Counted from the first letter of the stretch, positions 9,783 to 19,100 are shown. The stretch: 64,000 nt of DNA from CBDBEU01 sp965204565 (GCA_965204565.1 CBDBEU010000005.1:496001-560000), one strand, 5' to 3'. The notes: generated by a model not told the origin, from the sequence alone. Program-made: numbers and translations.

Positions 9783-10781
9783 TCACCGTTTGCGGGTGAA
9801 ATGGTCAAGCACAGTATCCAACCCCGGGCGGCGGACCCTGAGTTCCTTTAGTACTGGCTCATTGGACAGAACGTGTTCGATGAAATCTGCGATATCAGGA
9901 TCCGACCACCGGACCAGCACTCGCCAGGAATCGCCTCCATTATCCGGTCTGAAACCGTTACGCATCAGCGTGAAATGCGCCGAACTGCCGTCTTCAACCC
10001 CCTCCGGCCCGACACTGGCAACCAACTCCTTGCTCGATCCAAACAGCTCCGTGATCAACTCACGAGGTGGGCCCGCAGCATGAATGAAGCCGGCAACAAT
10101 GATGCCGACTTGGTCGGCAAGCGCCTCAGCCTCCTCCATGTCATGCGTCGTCAATAAGATTGCCAGGCCCTGATCGCGCAGCCGCAATATTAGGTTCACC
10201 AGCGTCCGACGTCCTGAGATGTCAACACCGGCCGTTGGCTCGTCCAAGACCAGCAGGCGCGGCCTATGAACCAAAGCCATGCCGATATTGAGGCGTCGGC
10301 GCATACCGCCCGAAAGCTCACTCGCCCGGTCATTGGCACGGTCGGCAAGCCCGATTGCGCGTATCACGGTTTTCGCTCGGCTTGACGCAACCGCGCCGCG
10401 AAGCCCCATGATGGAACCGATAACGCGCAAATTTTCCTCAACCGTCAGCTGCTCATAGAGCGCAATCTGCTGGGGCACAAAACCACAATACCGCCTCGCC
10501 CGCGCGCTGCGCATCGGATCCCCGCCATTGATACTGATAGCGCCTTCGCTAAGCTCTGCACGTCCGGCAATCGCACGCACCAAGGTCGATTTGCCGGCAC
10601 CATTGGGGCCAAGCAATACAAACACCTCGCCACGCTCGACACTCAGATCAAGTCCGTTCAGTACCGCCCGGTCACCGTAGGAATACGATGCCTCAGCGAC
10701 AGTCAGAAAAGCCACCTCGGGCTGCTCCGGCTCCGCCTGCGCTTCGAAAACCACGCGATCTTCAGTGTCCGAATGTATCAT
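9783..10781 (-). CDS. ABC transporter ATP-binding protein in the carotenoid operon
   Basis: The 332-residue protein is a complete ABC nucleotide-binding domain followed by a C-terminal extension of about 100 residues. Walker A is GPNGAGKST, the Q-loop is FVPQQIALYEQ, the signature is LSGGMRRR, Walker B is LLVLDEPTAG and the switch is TTHD, all intact. This is the DrrA/CcmA-like subgroup that works with ABC-2 permeases. The start is ATG 10781, overlapping the crtE stop by 20 bases, which implies translational coupling; a longer open frame reaching back into crtE has no homology. With the next gene it forms an exporter. Confidence 0.9.
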   Translation of the reverse strand: MIHSDTEDRVVFEAQAEPEQPEVAFLTVAEASYSYGDRAVLNGLDLSVERGEVFVLLGPNGAGKSTLVRAIAGRAELSEGAISINGGDPMRSARARRYCGFVPQQIALYEQLTVEENLRVIGSIMGLRGAVASSRAKTVIRAIGLADRANDRASELSGGMRRRLNIGMALVHRPRLLVLDEPTAGVDISGRRTLVNLILRLRDQGLAILLTTHDMEEAEALADQVGIIVAGFIHAAGPPRELITELFGSSKELVASVGPEGVEDGSSAHFTLMRNGFRPDNGGDSWRVLVRWSDPDIADFIEHVLSNEPVLKELRVRRPGLDTVLDHFTRKR

Positions 10782-11706
10782 CGGCCATTTCCAGATCGGA
10801 GCCTTCCAACCGCGCCAGCAACCCCTCGCCCAGTCCACCGACATATTGCATCAGTGCTCCTGATCGGGGCTGCACCCCTTCAGTGATTGCTAGTTCCCCC
10901 GTCGCACCTGCCAGATGGCGCCGCGCGCTTTCAAGCGCGCGTTCTGGACCCAGCAGAGCCACCAATGTCGGTTTGGCCGTGTCCTTGCCGGTTTCCTTGA
11001 GCGCAGCATCGCTTGTGGCGAAACGATCCACGAGATCATCAATCGTTTGGAAGGCCACTCCCAATTGCCATCCGAACCGCCTCGCCCGTGCCTCCTGCTC
11101 AATCCCAGCACCCGCCACAATTGCCCCGATCTCCGCCGCTGCCGCAAACAGTGCTCCTGTTTTTCTGCCGTGCATGTCCTCGATTCCCGCGATGCTGTCG
11201 AGGCCGGCCTCGGGATTGAGATCCTGCTCCTGGCCGGCAATCAGACCCTCCGGCCCAATCGACCAGCTAAGCGTGCGGACAGCTGCAAGTTTTCGCTCTG
11301 CGCCAAGGGCCGGGTTTTCGGCCAGCACCCCAAAAGCGCGGTTCATTAGGCCGATAGCGGCCAGAATCGCGGTGCCTTCCCCGAAGACACAGTGGGTCGC
11401 AGGAAGGCCACGCCTCAGGCGGCTATCATCCATGGCCGGCAGATCGTCGAGAATCAGAGATGCGCAATGTACCATTTCAACAGCACATGCCTGATCGAGC
11501 GCTGCATGGGCCTTTGCGCCATGGTGATCTGCCATCAGCATGGATATCAGCGCACGCACCCGTTTTCCAGGGGCCAGCAGGCTATGGCGAATTGATTGAT
11601 CGAGTCGCACAACCGCGTTTGCATCCGCAGCAATCAGAGCCGCAAGACGCGAATCGACTTTCTCGCGAAGCCCCTCAATATCCGTGTCGTCGCCAGTGTC
11701 TGTCAC
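10762..11706 (-). CDS. crtE: Geranylgeranyl diphosphate synthase
   Basis: The 314-residue prenyltransferase extends farnesyl or shorter prenyl diphosphates to C20 geranylgeranyl diphosphate, the crtB substrate. The first Asp-rich motif (DDLPAMD, residues 87-93) and the second (DDLVD, residues 223-227) are both present, as are the GKRVR substrate loop near residue 48 and the GKD motif near 243. It is the first gene of the minus-strand operon crtE-ATPase-permease-crtW and is divergent from crtI across 140 bases. It could also act in quinone precursor supply, but its context points to carotenoids. Confidence 0.94.
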   Translation of the reverse strand: MTDTGDDTDIEGLREKVDSRLAALIAADANAVVRLDQSIRHSLLAPGKRVRALISMLMADHHGAKAHAALDQACAVEMVHCASLILDDLPAMDDSRLRRGLPATHCVFGEGTAILAAIGLMNRAFGVLAENPALGAERKLAAVRTLSWSIGPEGLIAGQEQDLNPEAGLDSIAGIEDMHGRKTGALFAAAAEIGAIVAGAGIEQEARARRFGWQLGVAFQTIDDLVDRFATSDAALKETGKDTAKPTLVALLGPERALESARRHLAGATGELAITEGVQPRSGALMQYVGGLGEGLLARLEGSDLEMADDTFGH

Positions 11707-11846
11707 TGCATCAACGATGCCCCCGCAGTTGCCGGTCAGCGAATCTCGATACGTCAGCGTGCCGCATTGAAGGTTGCTATCGCAAGGCCGGACATATAGC
11801 TCCGAACTTTAGTCCTGTTTACGCCGGCTCGAACGCGCAGAGTCAC
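11707..11846. promoter_or_regulatory. divergent promoter region between crtE and crtI
   Basis: The 140 bases separate two divergent carotenoid genes, so both promoters should lie here. A TTGAAG at 11767 and a CATATA at 11793 on the plus strand could be a weak pair for crtI but the spacing of 20 is too long. I see no TGT-N12-ACA (PpsR/CrtJ) site. No gene fits. Confidence 0.4.
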
Positions 11847-13388
11847 ATGAATTCTTCCCATCAAACCTCTCCGCCCGACAGTAGCACTGCACATGCCATT
11901 GTCATTGGTGCCGGCTTTGGCGGAATGGCTGCATCGCTGCGGCTGCGCTCCAACGGTTACCGCGTGACCCTGTTGGAGCGCACCGACCAGCCCGGCGGGC
12001 GGGGCCGCGTTTTCCAGCGCGATGGATTTCGTCACGACGCCGGTCCCACAGTGATCACGGCGCCGCAGATGTTTGAAGAACTTTTTGCCCTGTTTGGAAG
12101 ACGTTTTGCCGACGAAGTAACCATGTATCCGCTCGATCCCTGGTACCGCTTCTGGTTTCAGGACGGCACCACATTCGACTACGGCGCCACCCTTGAGCAG
12201 ACAATCGCGGAAATAAGGCGTTTCGACGAGCACGACGTCGACGGCTATATGCGTATGCTTGAGCATTCGCACAAGCTTTTCGACGCCGGATTTCTTGAGC
12301 TTGCCAGCCAACCCTTCGACAGCCCCCGGACAATGCTGAAGCAAGCGCCGCGGTTGGTGCACCTCGGTGCTCACCGCTCCATTTGGGGATTTGTCTCCAA
12401 GTATCTGCGCCATCCCAAGCTACGCCGGGCATTTTCAATACAGCCGCTGCTTCTTGGCGGCAATCCTTTCAATACCACCGCAATCTACGGACTGATCCAC
12501 TATCTGGAGCACAAATGGGGCGTGCACTACGCCAAGGGCGGAACCGGCGCCATTGTCGCAGCGCTTTCGCGCCTGATGCACGATAGCGGAATCGACCAGC
12601 GCTACTCCACCACCGTGAAGCGCTTGCTGGTCGAAAATCACCGCATTCGCGGGGTTGAGCTCGAGGATGGAACCAACCTCACCGCCGACATCGTGGTCTC
12701 CAATGCCGATCCGCTCCATCTTTATGGCGAAATGACGCCGCCCTGCTCGATCGCGCTGTCGGCGCGCGCCAAACAGAAAACCGCCCGTCTGTCCATGGGA
12801 TTGTTTGTGCTCTATTTCGGCACAAAACGGATTTACCCCGAACTCGCCCGCCACACCATCTGGTTTGGCAAGCGCTATCGCGGGCTGCTCAACGATATAT
12901 TCCGCCGCAATGTGCTGACTGACGACTTCTCGCTCTACATTCACCGTCCGACTGCCCAGGATGCCGATTTTGCGCCACCGGGCTGCGATTCGTTTTACGC
13001 GCTGTGTCCTGTTCCCAATCTAAAAGGCAGCTTCGACTCGGATATTGGCGCCATTGACTGGAACATCGAAGGTCCGCGCCTGCGCGCCCGAATCATCGCC
13101 GCGCTTGACCGCACCATCCTTCCAGGACTTTCCGAAACCATCACCGCCGACTTTTTCATGACGCCTAGAGACTTCGCCTCCGACTATCTGAGCGTTGCCG
13201 GTGCCGGTTTTTCACTGGCGCCGCATTTTACCCAATCAGCCTGGTTCCGCTTCCACAACCGCGCTGAGGGGATCAAGGGACTTTATCTCACTGGCGCAGG
13301 AACCCATCCCGGTGCCGGAATTCCGGGGGTACTGAGTTCCGCCCAAGTGGTCGCGAAAATCGTGCCCGACCCGCGCAGCTTCGGGTGA
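11847..13388 (+). CDS. crtI: Phytoene desaturase
   Basis: This 513-residue flavin enzyme of the bacterial CrtI family carries out four desaturations, converting phytoene to lycopene. The FAD/NAD(P)-binding N-terminus AIVIGAGFGGMAASLRL starts near residue 17 and is followed by PGGRGRVF and the GHDAGPT-like block DAGPTVIT. The C-terminal carotenoid oxidoreductase signature is seen as YLTGAGTHPGAGIPGVLSSA near residue 480. The ATG at 11847 is chosen because homology begins soon after; the open frame extends far upstream over crtE on the opposite strand without meaning. It is transcribed divergently from crtE and no gene follows it on the same strand. Confidence 0.94.
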   Translation: MNSSHQTSPPDSSTAHAIVIGAGFGGMAASLRLRSNGYRVTLLERTDQPGGRGRVFQRDGFRHDAGPTVITAPQMFEELFALFGRRFADEVTMYPLDPWYRFWFQDGTTFDYGATLEQTIAEIRRFDEHDVDGYMRMLEHSHKLFDAGFLELASQPFDSPRTMLKQAPRLVHLGAHRSIWGFVSKYLRHPKLRRAFSIQPLLLGGNPFNTTAIYGLIHYLEHKWGVHYAKGGTGAIVAALSRLMHDSGIDQRYSTTVKRLLVENHRIRGVELEDGTNLTADIVVSNADPLHLYGEMTPPCSIALSARAKQKTARLSMGLFVLYFGTKRIYPELARHTIWFGKRYRGLLNDIFRRNVLTDDFSLYIHRPTAQDADFAPPGCDSFYALCPVPNLKGSFDSDIGAIDWNIEGPRLRARIIAALDRTILPGLSETITADFFMTPRDFASDYLSVAGAGFSLAPHFTQSAWFRFHNRAEGIKGLYLTGAGTHPGAGIPGVLSSAQVVAKIVPDPRSFG

Positions 13389-13424
13389 GATGATATTCAG
13401 CCTCGGCCGATTCACGCTCGGCAC

Positions 13425-13682
13425 TCAAGCCGCGTCCTCAAAAGCGATTCCGACTTCTGACCGACCACGCCATACGACCCGTGCCGGACGTTGAATTCTG
13501 GCGCGCACCGTGTCGATGAAATCGAAGTTCTTAGCTACCTGCCAAGCATGCTCGACCTTGAGGCGCGCACCGTCCAACGTCATGTCCCTGACCCGGCAGT
13601 CATAGAGGCAATTCTGCCCGTTGTGTACGATTTTACCCGCTTTCAGCACCCTTTGCCGGTGCTTGATCCTGCGCTCTTCCAA
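13425..13682 (-). CDS. PilZ-domain protein
   Basis: The 85-residue product is little more than one PilZ domain, a cyclic-di-GMP-binding fold. An RxxxR-type start is visible in ERRIKHRQRV, the second motif appears as RDMTLDGARL (D-x-T/S-x-x-G), and the C-terminal strand reads GIAFE. The start proposed is TTG at 13682 with GGAG seven bases upstream; the open frame runs back to 13820, but the added 46 residues look unlike a protein of this family. It is convergent with crtI and stands alone, so its effector is unknown. Confidence 0.72.
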   Translation of the reverse strand: MEERRIKHRQRVLKAGKIVHNGQNCLYDCRVRDMTLDGARLKVEHAWQVAKNFDFIDTVRARIQRPARVVWRGRSEVGIAFEDAA

Positions 13683-14034
13683 TTTGGATCTCCGCAACAA
13701 AGCTGGTAATCTAAGTCGAGCAAGAAACGCGCCGCAACCGCATGCCAAGCGTTTCGGCGGAGAAACCTTGCGCAACAATTCCAACGCCGGGTAATGTTTT
13801 CTTACAAAAAGTGCTGGCAATCAGCCTCTGGCGTCTTGCTGAACGACTGCTCCGAATGGCTAGGTTGGCTGAAAACATACAATGCTCTAGAAACTGCCGA
13901 CTGGAATGTGGTACGGCTTGAATGCCTTCGTTGGCCTCTTCGGCCTTGCCAGGAACGAGTTCACCCAACATTCTGCACTTAAAGAGATTCCAGCCGGTCA
14001 TCTGATCAGCACGCCAAATGGCGACAGCAAAACA
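13683..14034. other. intergenic region between divergent pilZ and the flavoprotein gene
   Basis: About 350 bases. Open frames on both strands here show no homology and no ribosome-binding sites. It should hold promoters for the PilZ gene (leftward) and the oxidoreductase operon (rightward), but none is convincing by eye. Confidence 0.4.
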
Positions 14035-15831
14035 ATGCAACCAACGAAAATCAACGATCCCGAGTATTTCCACAAAGTCGTGGACTGCCAATGGGCGTGC
14101 CCGGCCCACACGCCGGTTCCCGAGTATATCCGCCTGATTGCACAGCGCCGCTACACCGAAGCATTCCTGATAAATTGGGAATCAAACGTCTTTCCGGGCG
14201 TACTCGGGCGTACTTGCGACCGGCCCTGCGAGCCGGCCTGCAGACGTGGACGCATCGAGGAAAAGCCCGTCGCAATTTGCAGGTTGAAGCGCGCAGCCGC
14301 TGACAATAAGGGGGACGTTTCCCGATTTATGCCGGAGATCCCGGCCGAGAAAAACGGCAAGCGTATTGCGCTGATCGGCGGTGGCCCGGCTTCACTTACC
14401 GTGGCGCGCGACCTGATGCCACTCGGCTATGAGTGCATTTTGTATGAAAAGGACCCGCTTGCCGGCGGGCTGATGCGCACCAACATCCCGTCTTTCCGTC
14501 TGCCCGAGGCGGTTCTCGATGAAGAGGTCTTGCGCGTCCTTGATCTTGGCGTAGAGGCACGCTTTGGCACCGAGATCACCAGCCTCAAGTCACTGCGGTC
14601 AGAGCAGTTCGACGCCATCTTCATTGGCACCGGAGCGCCCAAGGGCAAGGAGCTCAGAATACCCGGCCGCGATGAAGCAGCCGCCAATATCCATATCGGT
14701 ATCGACTGGCTGACCAGCGTTGCCTTCGAGCACATTGACCGCATCGGCAAGCGTGTCGTTGTCATTGGCGGCGGCAACACGGCAATGGACTGCTGCCGCA
14801 CGTCGCTGCGCCTCGGCGGCAAGGATGTACGCGTCACCGTGCGCAGTCCGCGTGCCGACATGAAGGCTTCGGATTGGGAGATCGAAGAGGCTGAAGACGA
14901 AGGGATACCAATATTCGACAATCACACACCGCTCGAATTTGCGGTTGAAAATGGCAAACTCAAGGGCGTGCTGTTTGAAAAGGTGCGTGCCGAATATGAC
15001 GCTGAAGGTCGCCGCAGCCTGATCCCGACCGGGGAACCGCCATTACTGTTTGAATGCGACGACATTCTGCTGGCGATCGGTCAAGACAACGCCTTTCCCT
15101 GGATCGAGCGCGATATTGGATTGGATTTCAATTCTAACGATCTGCCGATTGTAGACCACGAGACTTTTGCCTCGACCCTTCCCGGCGTGTTTTTCGGCGG
15201 CGACGCTGCGTGGGGTCCGGAAAACATCATCTGGGCGGTCGCCCACGGCCACCAGGCTGCGATTTCAATCGATCTTCACTGCCGTGGTGAATCCCTGTGC
15301 AATCGGCCTGCGCCGACCACCACGCTTATCTCTCAGAAGATGGGCATCCATGAATGGTCCTACGACAACGACATTTCAAATTCGAACCGTGTGAATGTCC
15401 CGCATGCCGACAAACTGAAGGCTTTGCGCGACAGAAAAGTCGAAGTCGAGCTCGGATTTGATGAGGCGCTCGCATTCCGCGAGGCCATGCGCTGTCTCAA
15501 CTGCGATGTACAGACAGTTTTCAATCACGATCTATGCATTGAATGCGATGCTTGCATGGACATTTGCCCGGTGGACTGCATCAACTTCACTGAAAATGCC
15601 GAAGAAACAGGATTGCGCACGCGCCTTCGCGTGCCGGCACGCAATCTGGAGCAGGATATTTATGTCTCCGACCCCTTGAAGACCGGCCGTGTCATGGCAA
15701 AGGATGAGGATGTGTGCCTGCATTGTGGGCTGTGCGCTGAGCGGTGCCCGACTAGTGCCTGGGACATGCAGAAATTCACCTATGTCGACTCTCAAGCTGA
15801 CAAAAGCAAAATCTCAGCCTATGTCGAGTGA
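14035..15831 (+). CDS. GltD-like NAD(P)-dependent flavoprotein fused to a 2[4Fe-4S] ferredoxin
   Basis: The 598-residue protein has three parts. Residues 1-100 resemble the iron-sulfur domain of glutamate synthase small subunit (CQWACPAHTPVPEY, then CDRPCEPACRRGRIEE). Residues 105-430 are a two-dinucleotide-binding flavoprotein with IALIGGGPASLTVARDL and VVVIGGGNTAMDCCR. The C-terminal 120 residues carry two ferredoxin motifs, CIECDACMDICPVDC and CLHCGLCAERCP. It should pass electrons between NAD(P)H and the ferredoxin of the 2-oxoacid oxidoreductase encoded next. Its stop overlaps the start of the next gene by 11 bases. ATG 14035 is preferred since homology begins there; an ATG at 13906 has no support. 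Confidence 0.88.
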   Translation: MQPTKINDPEYFHKVVDCQWACPAHTPVPEYIRLIAQRRYTEAFLINWESNVFPGVLGRTCDRPCEPACRRGRIEEKPVAICRLKRAAADNKGDVSRFMPEIPAEKNGKRIALIGGGPASLTVARDLMPLGYECILYEKDPLAGGLMRTNIPSFRLPEAVLDEEVLRVLDLGVEARFGTEITSLKSLRSEQFDAIFIGTGAPKGKELRIPGRDEAAANIHIGIDWLTSVAFEHIDRIGKRVVVIGGGNTAMDCCRTSLRLGGKDVRVTVRSPRADMKASDWEIEEAEDEGIPIFDNHTPLEFAVENGKLKGVLFEKVRAEYDAEGRRSLIPTGEPPLLFECDDILLAIGQDNAFPWIERDIGLDFNSNDLPIVDHETFASTLPGVFFGGDAAWGPENIIWAVAHGHQAAISIDLHCRGESLCNRPAPTTTLISQKMGIHEWSYDNDISNSNRVNVPHADKLKALRDRKVEVELGFDEALAFREAMRCLNCDVQTVFNHDLCIECDACMDICPVDCINFTENAEETGLRTRLRVPARNLEQDIYVSDPLKTGRVMAKDEDVCLHCGLCAERCPTSAWDMQKFTYVDSQADKSKISAYVE

Positions 15832-17662
15832 GCCTCGCTACAACGAGTTCGTCATCAAATTCGCGAACGTCAACGGCTCGGGCTCCGCCAGCGCCAACAC
15901 GTTCTGCGCGCGAGCACTGTTTCGGATGGGAATCCCGGTTTCAGCCAAGAACATATTCCCATCCAACATCCAGGGCATGCCGACCTGGTACGAAATCAGA
16001 GCTTCGGAAGCTGGCAACCTGGCGCGCCGTGAAGGCATCGATATGATGGTTGCAATGAACCCCCAGAGCTACGCTGAGGATCTTGCGGCAGTGGTGCCCG
16101 GTGGCACGCTGATCTATGATTCGAGCTGGCCGCGACAGTTCGAGCGTGACGATATCGATGTTATCGGCATCCCAATTGCAAAACTCGTGGCCAAAACTTT
16201 CCACGACGCGCGCCAGCGCCAACTTTTCAAGAACATCGCCTATCTTGGCGCACTGTCGCTGTTGCTCAACATTGATGTCGAAGTGGTCACCGGCCTGCTT
16301 GCGGAGCAGTTCCGCGCCAAGCCGGAACTTGTCGGACCCAATGTGCAGGCGCTCGAGATCGGTCGTGAATACCTTCGCGCCAATCCGCCCTCACCGCTGC
16401 CCGTGCAGGCGCGCGCATGTGAGACCGGCAAGGGCAAGATCATGATAAACGGCAATGAGGCGGCGGCCATTGGTGCCATTTACGCCGGCGCCACGGTGGC
16501 AAGCTGGTACCCGATCACACCGTCTACTTCTCTCGTTGAAGCATTTGAGAAGCATGCCGGCAGGCTGCGCAAGGACGATGAGGGCAATTTGCGCGCCGCT
16601 GTGATCCAGGCCGAGGACGAGCTTTCCGCCATCGGCATGGCGATCGGCGCCAATTGGAATGGCGCCCGCGCGTTTACCGCCACTTCGGGCCCCGGTATTT
16701 CGCTGATGAGCGAGTTTCTCGGACTTGCCTATTTCGCTGAGATTCCGGTGGTACTTTTTGATATTCAGCGCGGCGGCCCCTCGACCGGCATGCCGACACG
16801 CACCCAACAGTCGGACATTCTGGCCTGCGCCTATGCCTCACATGGCGACACCCGCCACGTATTGTTGTTTCCTGACGATCCGGCCGAATGCTTCAGCATG
16901 GCGGCCGATGCATTTGACCTCGCCGAACGGCTGCAGACACCTGTCATCGTATTGAGTGATCTTGATATCGGCATGAATGATTGGGTCGTCGGCCCCCTGC
17001 AATGGGAAAAGGACCGCGAGCACGACCGCGGCAAACTGCTTGACGCCGAAGCGCTGGAAAGCATCACCGACTTCGCCCGCTACCGCGATGTTGACGGTGA
17101 TGGCATTGGCTACCGCACAGCTCCGGGTACACATCCGGATCGCGGAGCCTTCTTCACCCGCGGCACCTCGCACAATGAGTATGGCGGCTATAGCGAAAAC
17201 GGCGAGGGTCACGCCAAGACACTTGATCGTCTGAGGCTCAAATTCGAAACCGGGGCCGGCATGGTTCCCAAACCGGTGATACGCACACTGAGCGCCAAGT
17301 CACGTCTCGGCGTAATCAATATCGGCAGCACCGACCTTGCAATTCGCGAAGCACTTTCCCGCTTTGCCGGTGAAGGTCATGGTCTTAATCATATGCGCAT
17401 TCGTGCATTCCCCTTTACCGAGGAAGTGATTGAATTCTCCGAAAATCATGATTTCATTTTTGTGATTGAGCAAAATCGCGATGCCCAGCTTCGCACTCTG
17501 TTGATTGCAGAAACCGATATTCCCGGTGACAAACTTGTGCCGGTTTTGAATTACGACGGCTTGCCGCTGACCGCGACCGGAATCTGCGATGCCATCCGCG
17601 CGGTGCTCAACTCCAACCCACAGGTTGAGGAGGCGGTCGCAGCCCCCCTCACCGTGGCCTGA
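15821..17662 (+). CDS. 2-oxoacid:acceptor oxidoreductase, fused gamma-alpha subunit
   Basis: This 613-residue protein joins the gamma domain (about residues 1-190, with NGSGSASANTFCARALFRMG and the DMMVAMNPQSY block) to the alpha domain (from KIMINGNEAAAIGAIYAGA near 205 to the end) of the ferredoxin-dependent 2-oxoacid oxidoreductase family. With the beta subunit it would oxidatively decarboxylate a 2-oxoacid to its acyl-CoA and reduce ferredoxin. YPITPSTSLVEAFEKHA and SGPGISLMSEFLGLAYF are conserved alpha-domain blocks. The substrate is not certain; the 2-oxoglutarate (KorA-like) type is most likely by domain order. The ATG at 15821 overlaps the stop of the previous gene. A truncated, deleted copy of this gene lies at 21075-21590. 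Confidence 0.88.
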   Translation: MSSEPRYNEFVIKFANVNGSGSASANTFCARALFRMGIPVSAKNIFPSNIQGMPTWYEIRASEAGNLARREGIDMMVAMNPQSYAEDLAAVVPGGTLIYDSSWPRQFERDDIDVIGIPIAKLVAKTFHDARQRQLFKNIAYLGALSLLLNIDVEVVTGLLAEQFRAKPELVGPNVQALEIGREYLRANPPSPLPVQARACETGKGKIMINGNEAAAIGAIYAGATVASWYPITPSTSLVEAFEKHAGRLRKDDEGNLRAAVIQAEDELSAIGMAIGANWNGARAFTATSGPGISLMSEFLGLAYFAEIPVVLFDIQRGGPSTGMPTRTQQSDILACAYASHGDTRHVLLFPDDPAECFSMAADAFDLAERLQTPVIVLSDLDIGMNDWVVGPLQWEKDREHDRGKLLDAEALESITDFARYRDVDGDGIGYRTAPGTHPDRGAFFTRGTSHNEYGGYSENGEGHAKTLDRLRLKFETGAGMVPKPVIRTLSAKSRLGVINIGSTDLAIREALSRFAGEGHGLNHMRIRAFPFTEEVIEFSENHDFIFVIEQNRDAQLRTLLIAETDIPGDKLVPVLNYDGLPLTATGICDAIRAVLNSNPQVEEAVAAPLTVA

Positions 17663-17671
17663 CGGTCCAGC

Positions 17672-18727
17672 ATGACCTACATCAAGAAACCGCTGTTCAA
17701 GCACCCCAACCTGACGCGCAATGCCCTGGGTCTTACCCACCGCGACTATGAAGGTGTGGTCTCCACTCTATGTGCAGGCTGTGGCCACGATTCGGTCACC
17801 GCTGCGATTGTCGAAGCCTGCTACGAACTGGCAGTGCCGCCGCACCGTGTCGCCAAGCTTTCAGGCATTGGCTGCTCATCAAAGACCACCAATTATTTCA
17901 TGAGCCGGTCGCATGGTTTCAATTCGGTTCATGGCCGCATGCCTTCGATCGCCACCGGTGCCAATCTTGCCAATCGCGATCTCCTCTATGTCGGTGTATC
18001 CGGAGACGGCGATACCGCATCAATCGGTCTGGGTCAGTTCTGCCACGCCATACGCAGACGACTCGACATGGTCTATATCGTTGAAAACAACGGCACCTAT
18101 GGCCTCACCAAGGGTCAGTTTTCCGCCACCAACGACCGCAACTCCAGGAGCAGGCGCGGTGCCGAAACGCCATTTGATGCGATCGATCTCGCAGTCCTGG
18201 CTATCGAGCTCGGCGCAGGCTTCGTTGCGCGCTCATTCTCCGGAGACAAGCAGCAGCTGGTGCCTTTGATCAAGGCAGCCATGGCTTACAACGGCTTTGC
18301 ATTGATTGACGTGATTTCACCTTGCGTCACCTATAACAATCACACTGCTTCGACCAAGAGCTATGACTATGTGCGCATGCACAATGAAGTCGTCGACAAG
18401 GTCGATTTCGTTCCGGACACCGACGCCATCTCCGTGAACTATGATAAGGGCGAGACCATCTCGGTAGCGCTCCATGGTGGTTCGAGCATTTCACTTCACA
18501 AGCTCTCGGCCGATTATGATCCCCGCAATCAACTGGATGTGCTCGATTCACTGCGCCGCGACCGCGCAGACGGTAAGGTAACAACCGGTCTGATTTATAT
18601 CGACAGTGATGCCGGCGACCTCCACCGGGCCATGGGCACGCCCGAACAAGCTCTCAATTCATACGAGATGCAGGAACTTTGTCCGGGTAGCGAGAAGCTG
18701 GAGCAGATCAACGACCAGTTCCGCTAG
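17672..18727 (+). CDS. 2-oxoacid:acceptor oxidoreductase beta subunit
   Basis: The 351-residue beta subunit binds thiamine diphosphate and one [4Fe-4S] cluster. The cluster cysteines are visible in CAGCGH (near residue 34), GIGCSSK (near 66) and SPCVTY (near 212). The thiamine diphosphate motif begins with GDGD (near 109) and ends with VENNGTYGLTKGQ. It follows the gamma-alpha gene by 9 bases and completes the complex. The first three-fifths are repeated almost identically at 21589-22198, where the copy is cut off. The family is clear; 2-oxoglutarate as substrate is inferred. Confidence 0.9.
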   Translation: MTYIKKPLFKHPNLTRNALGLTHRDYEGVVSTLCAGCGHDSVTAAIVEACYELAVPPHRVAKLSGIGCSSKTTNYFMSRSHGFNSVHGRMPSIATGANLANRDLLYVGVSGDGDTASIGLGQFCHAIRRRLDMVYIVENNGTYGLTKGQFSATNDRNSRSRRGAETPFDAIDLAVLAIELGAGFVARSFSGDKQQLVPLIKAAMAYNGFALIDVISPCVTYNNHTASTKSYDYVRMHNEVVDKVDFVPDTDAISVNYDKGETISVALHGGSSISLHKLSADYDPRNQLDVLDSLRRDRADGKVTTGLIYIDSDAGDLHRAMGTPEQALNSYEMQELCPGSEKLEQINDQFR

Positions 18728-18870
18728 GATCGATCCTTGATGACCACCGGCCGGTCCGGCAAAGTGGAGGCATAGTCGGAACCCTGGATCGCCGGATCGG
18801 CCTTTGCGACGCTTGCTGTCATTCCCGTCTTCATTGCGATCCCCTACCTCAAGCGCAATGACGGCGTCGA
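18728..18870. other. short region with a possible gene scrap
   Basis: One forward frame reads ATLAVIPVFIAIPYLKRNDG, which looks like the end of a membrane segment, but it has no start and runs into the IS3 end. I cannot name it. No promoter or terminator is clear. Confidence 0.25.
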
Positions 18871-19100
18871 CCCGCTGTCTTGGCCCCCTGGACCCGTGCC
18901 GGTTTTTGGTCAGGAGTTGGGGAGGTTGTCATGGCTCGGAAACGGCATTCCGATGAGGATATCCTGAAGCTTTTGCGTGAGATCGAACTTCATCCGGCGG
19001 GTGGGGTTGATGTTGCGACAGCGTGCCGTTCTGCCGGCATCGGTGATGCGACGTACGATAACCGGCGCAAGACGTTTGGTGGCATGGGGCGGTTTCATTC
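18871..19100 (+). pseudogene. IS3-family OrfA remnant
   Basis: From ATG 18931 the product reads MARKRHSDEDILKLLREIEL and then VATACRSAGIGDATY, the helix-turn-helix start of IS3-family OrfA proteins. Homology stops after FGGMGR at about 19095, so the leucine zipper and all of OrfB are missing. The bases before it (cccctggacccg...ggttttt from 18887) resemble an IS3 terminal region. Confidence 0.7.

Noticed and set aside
11460..11846. A 129-codon N-terminal extension of crtI
   Set aside because: It overlaps crtE on the other strand and has no homology; CrtI homology starts just after ATG 11847.
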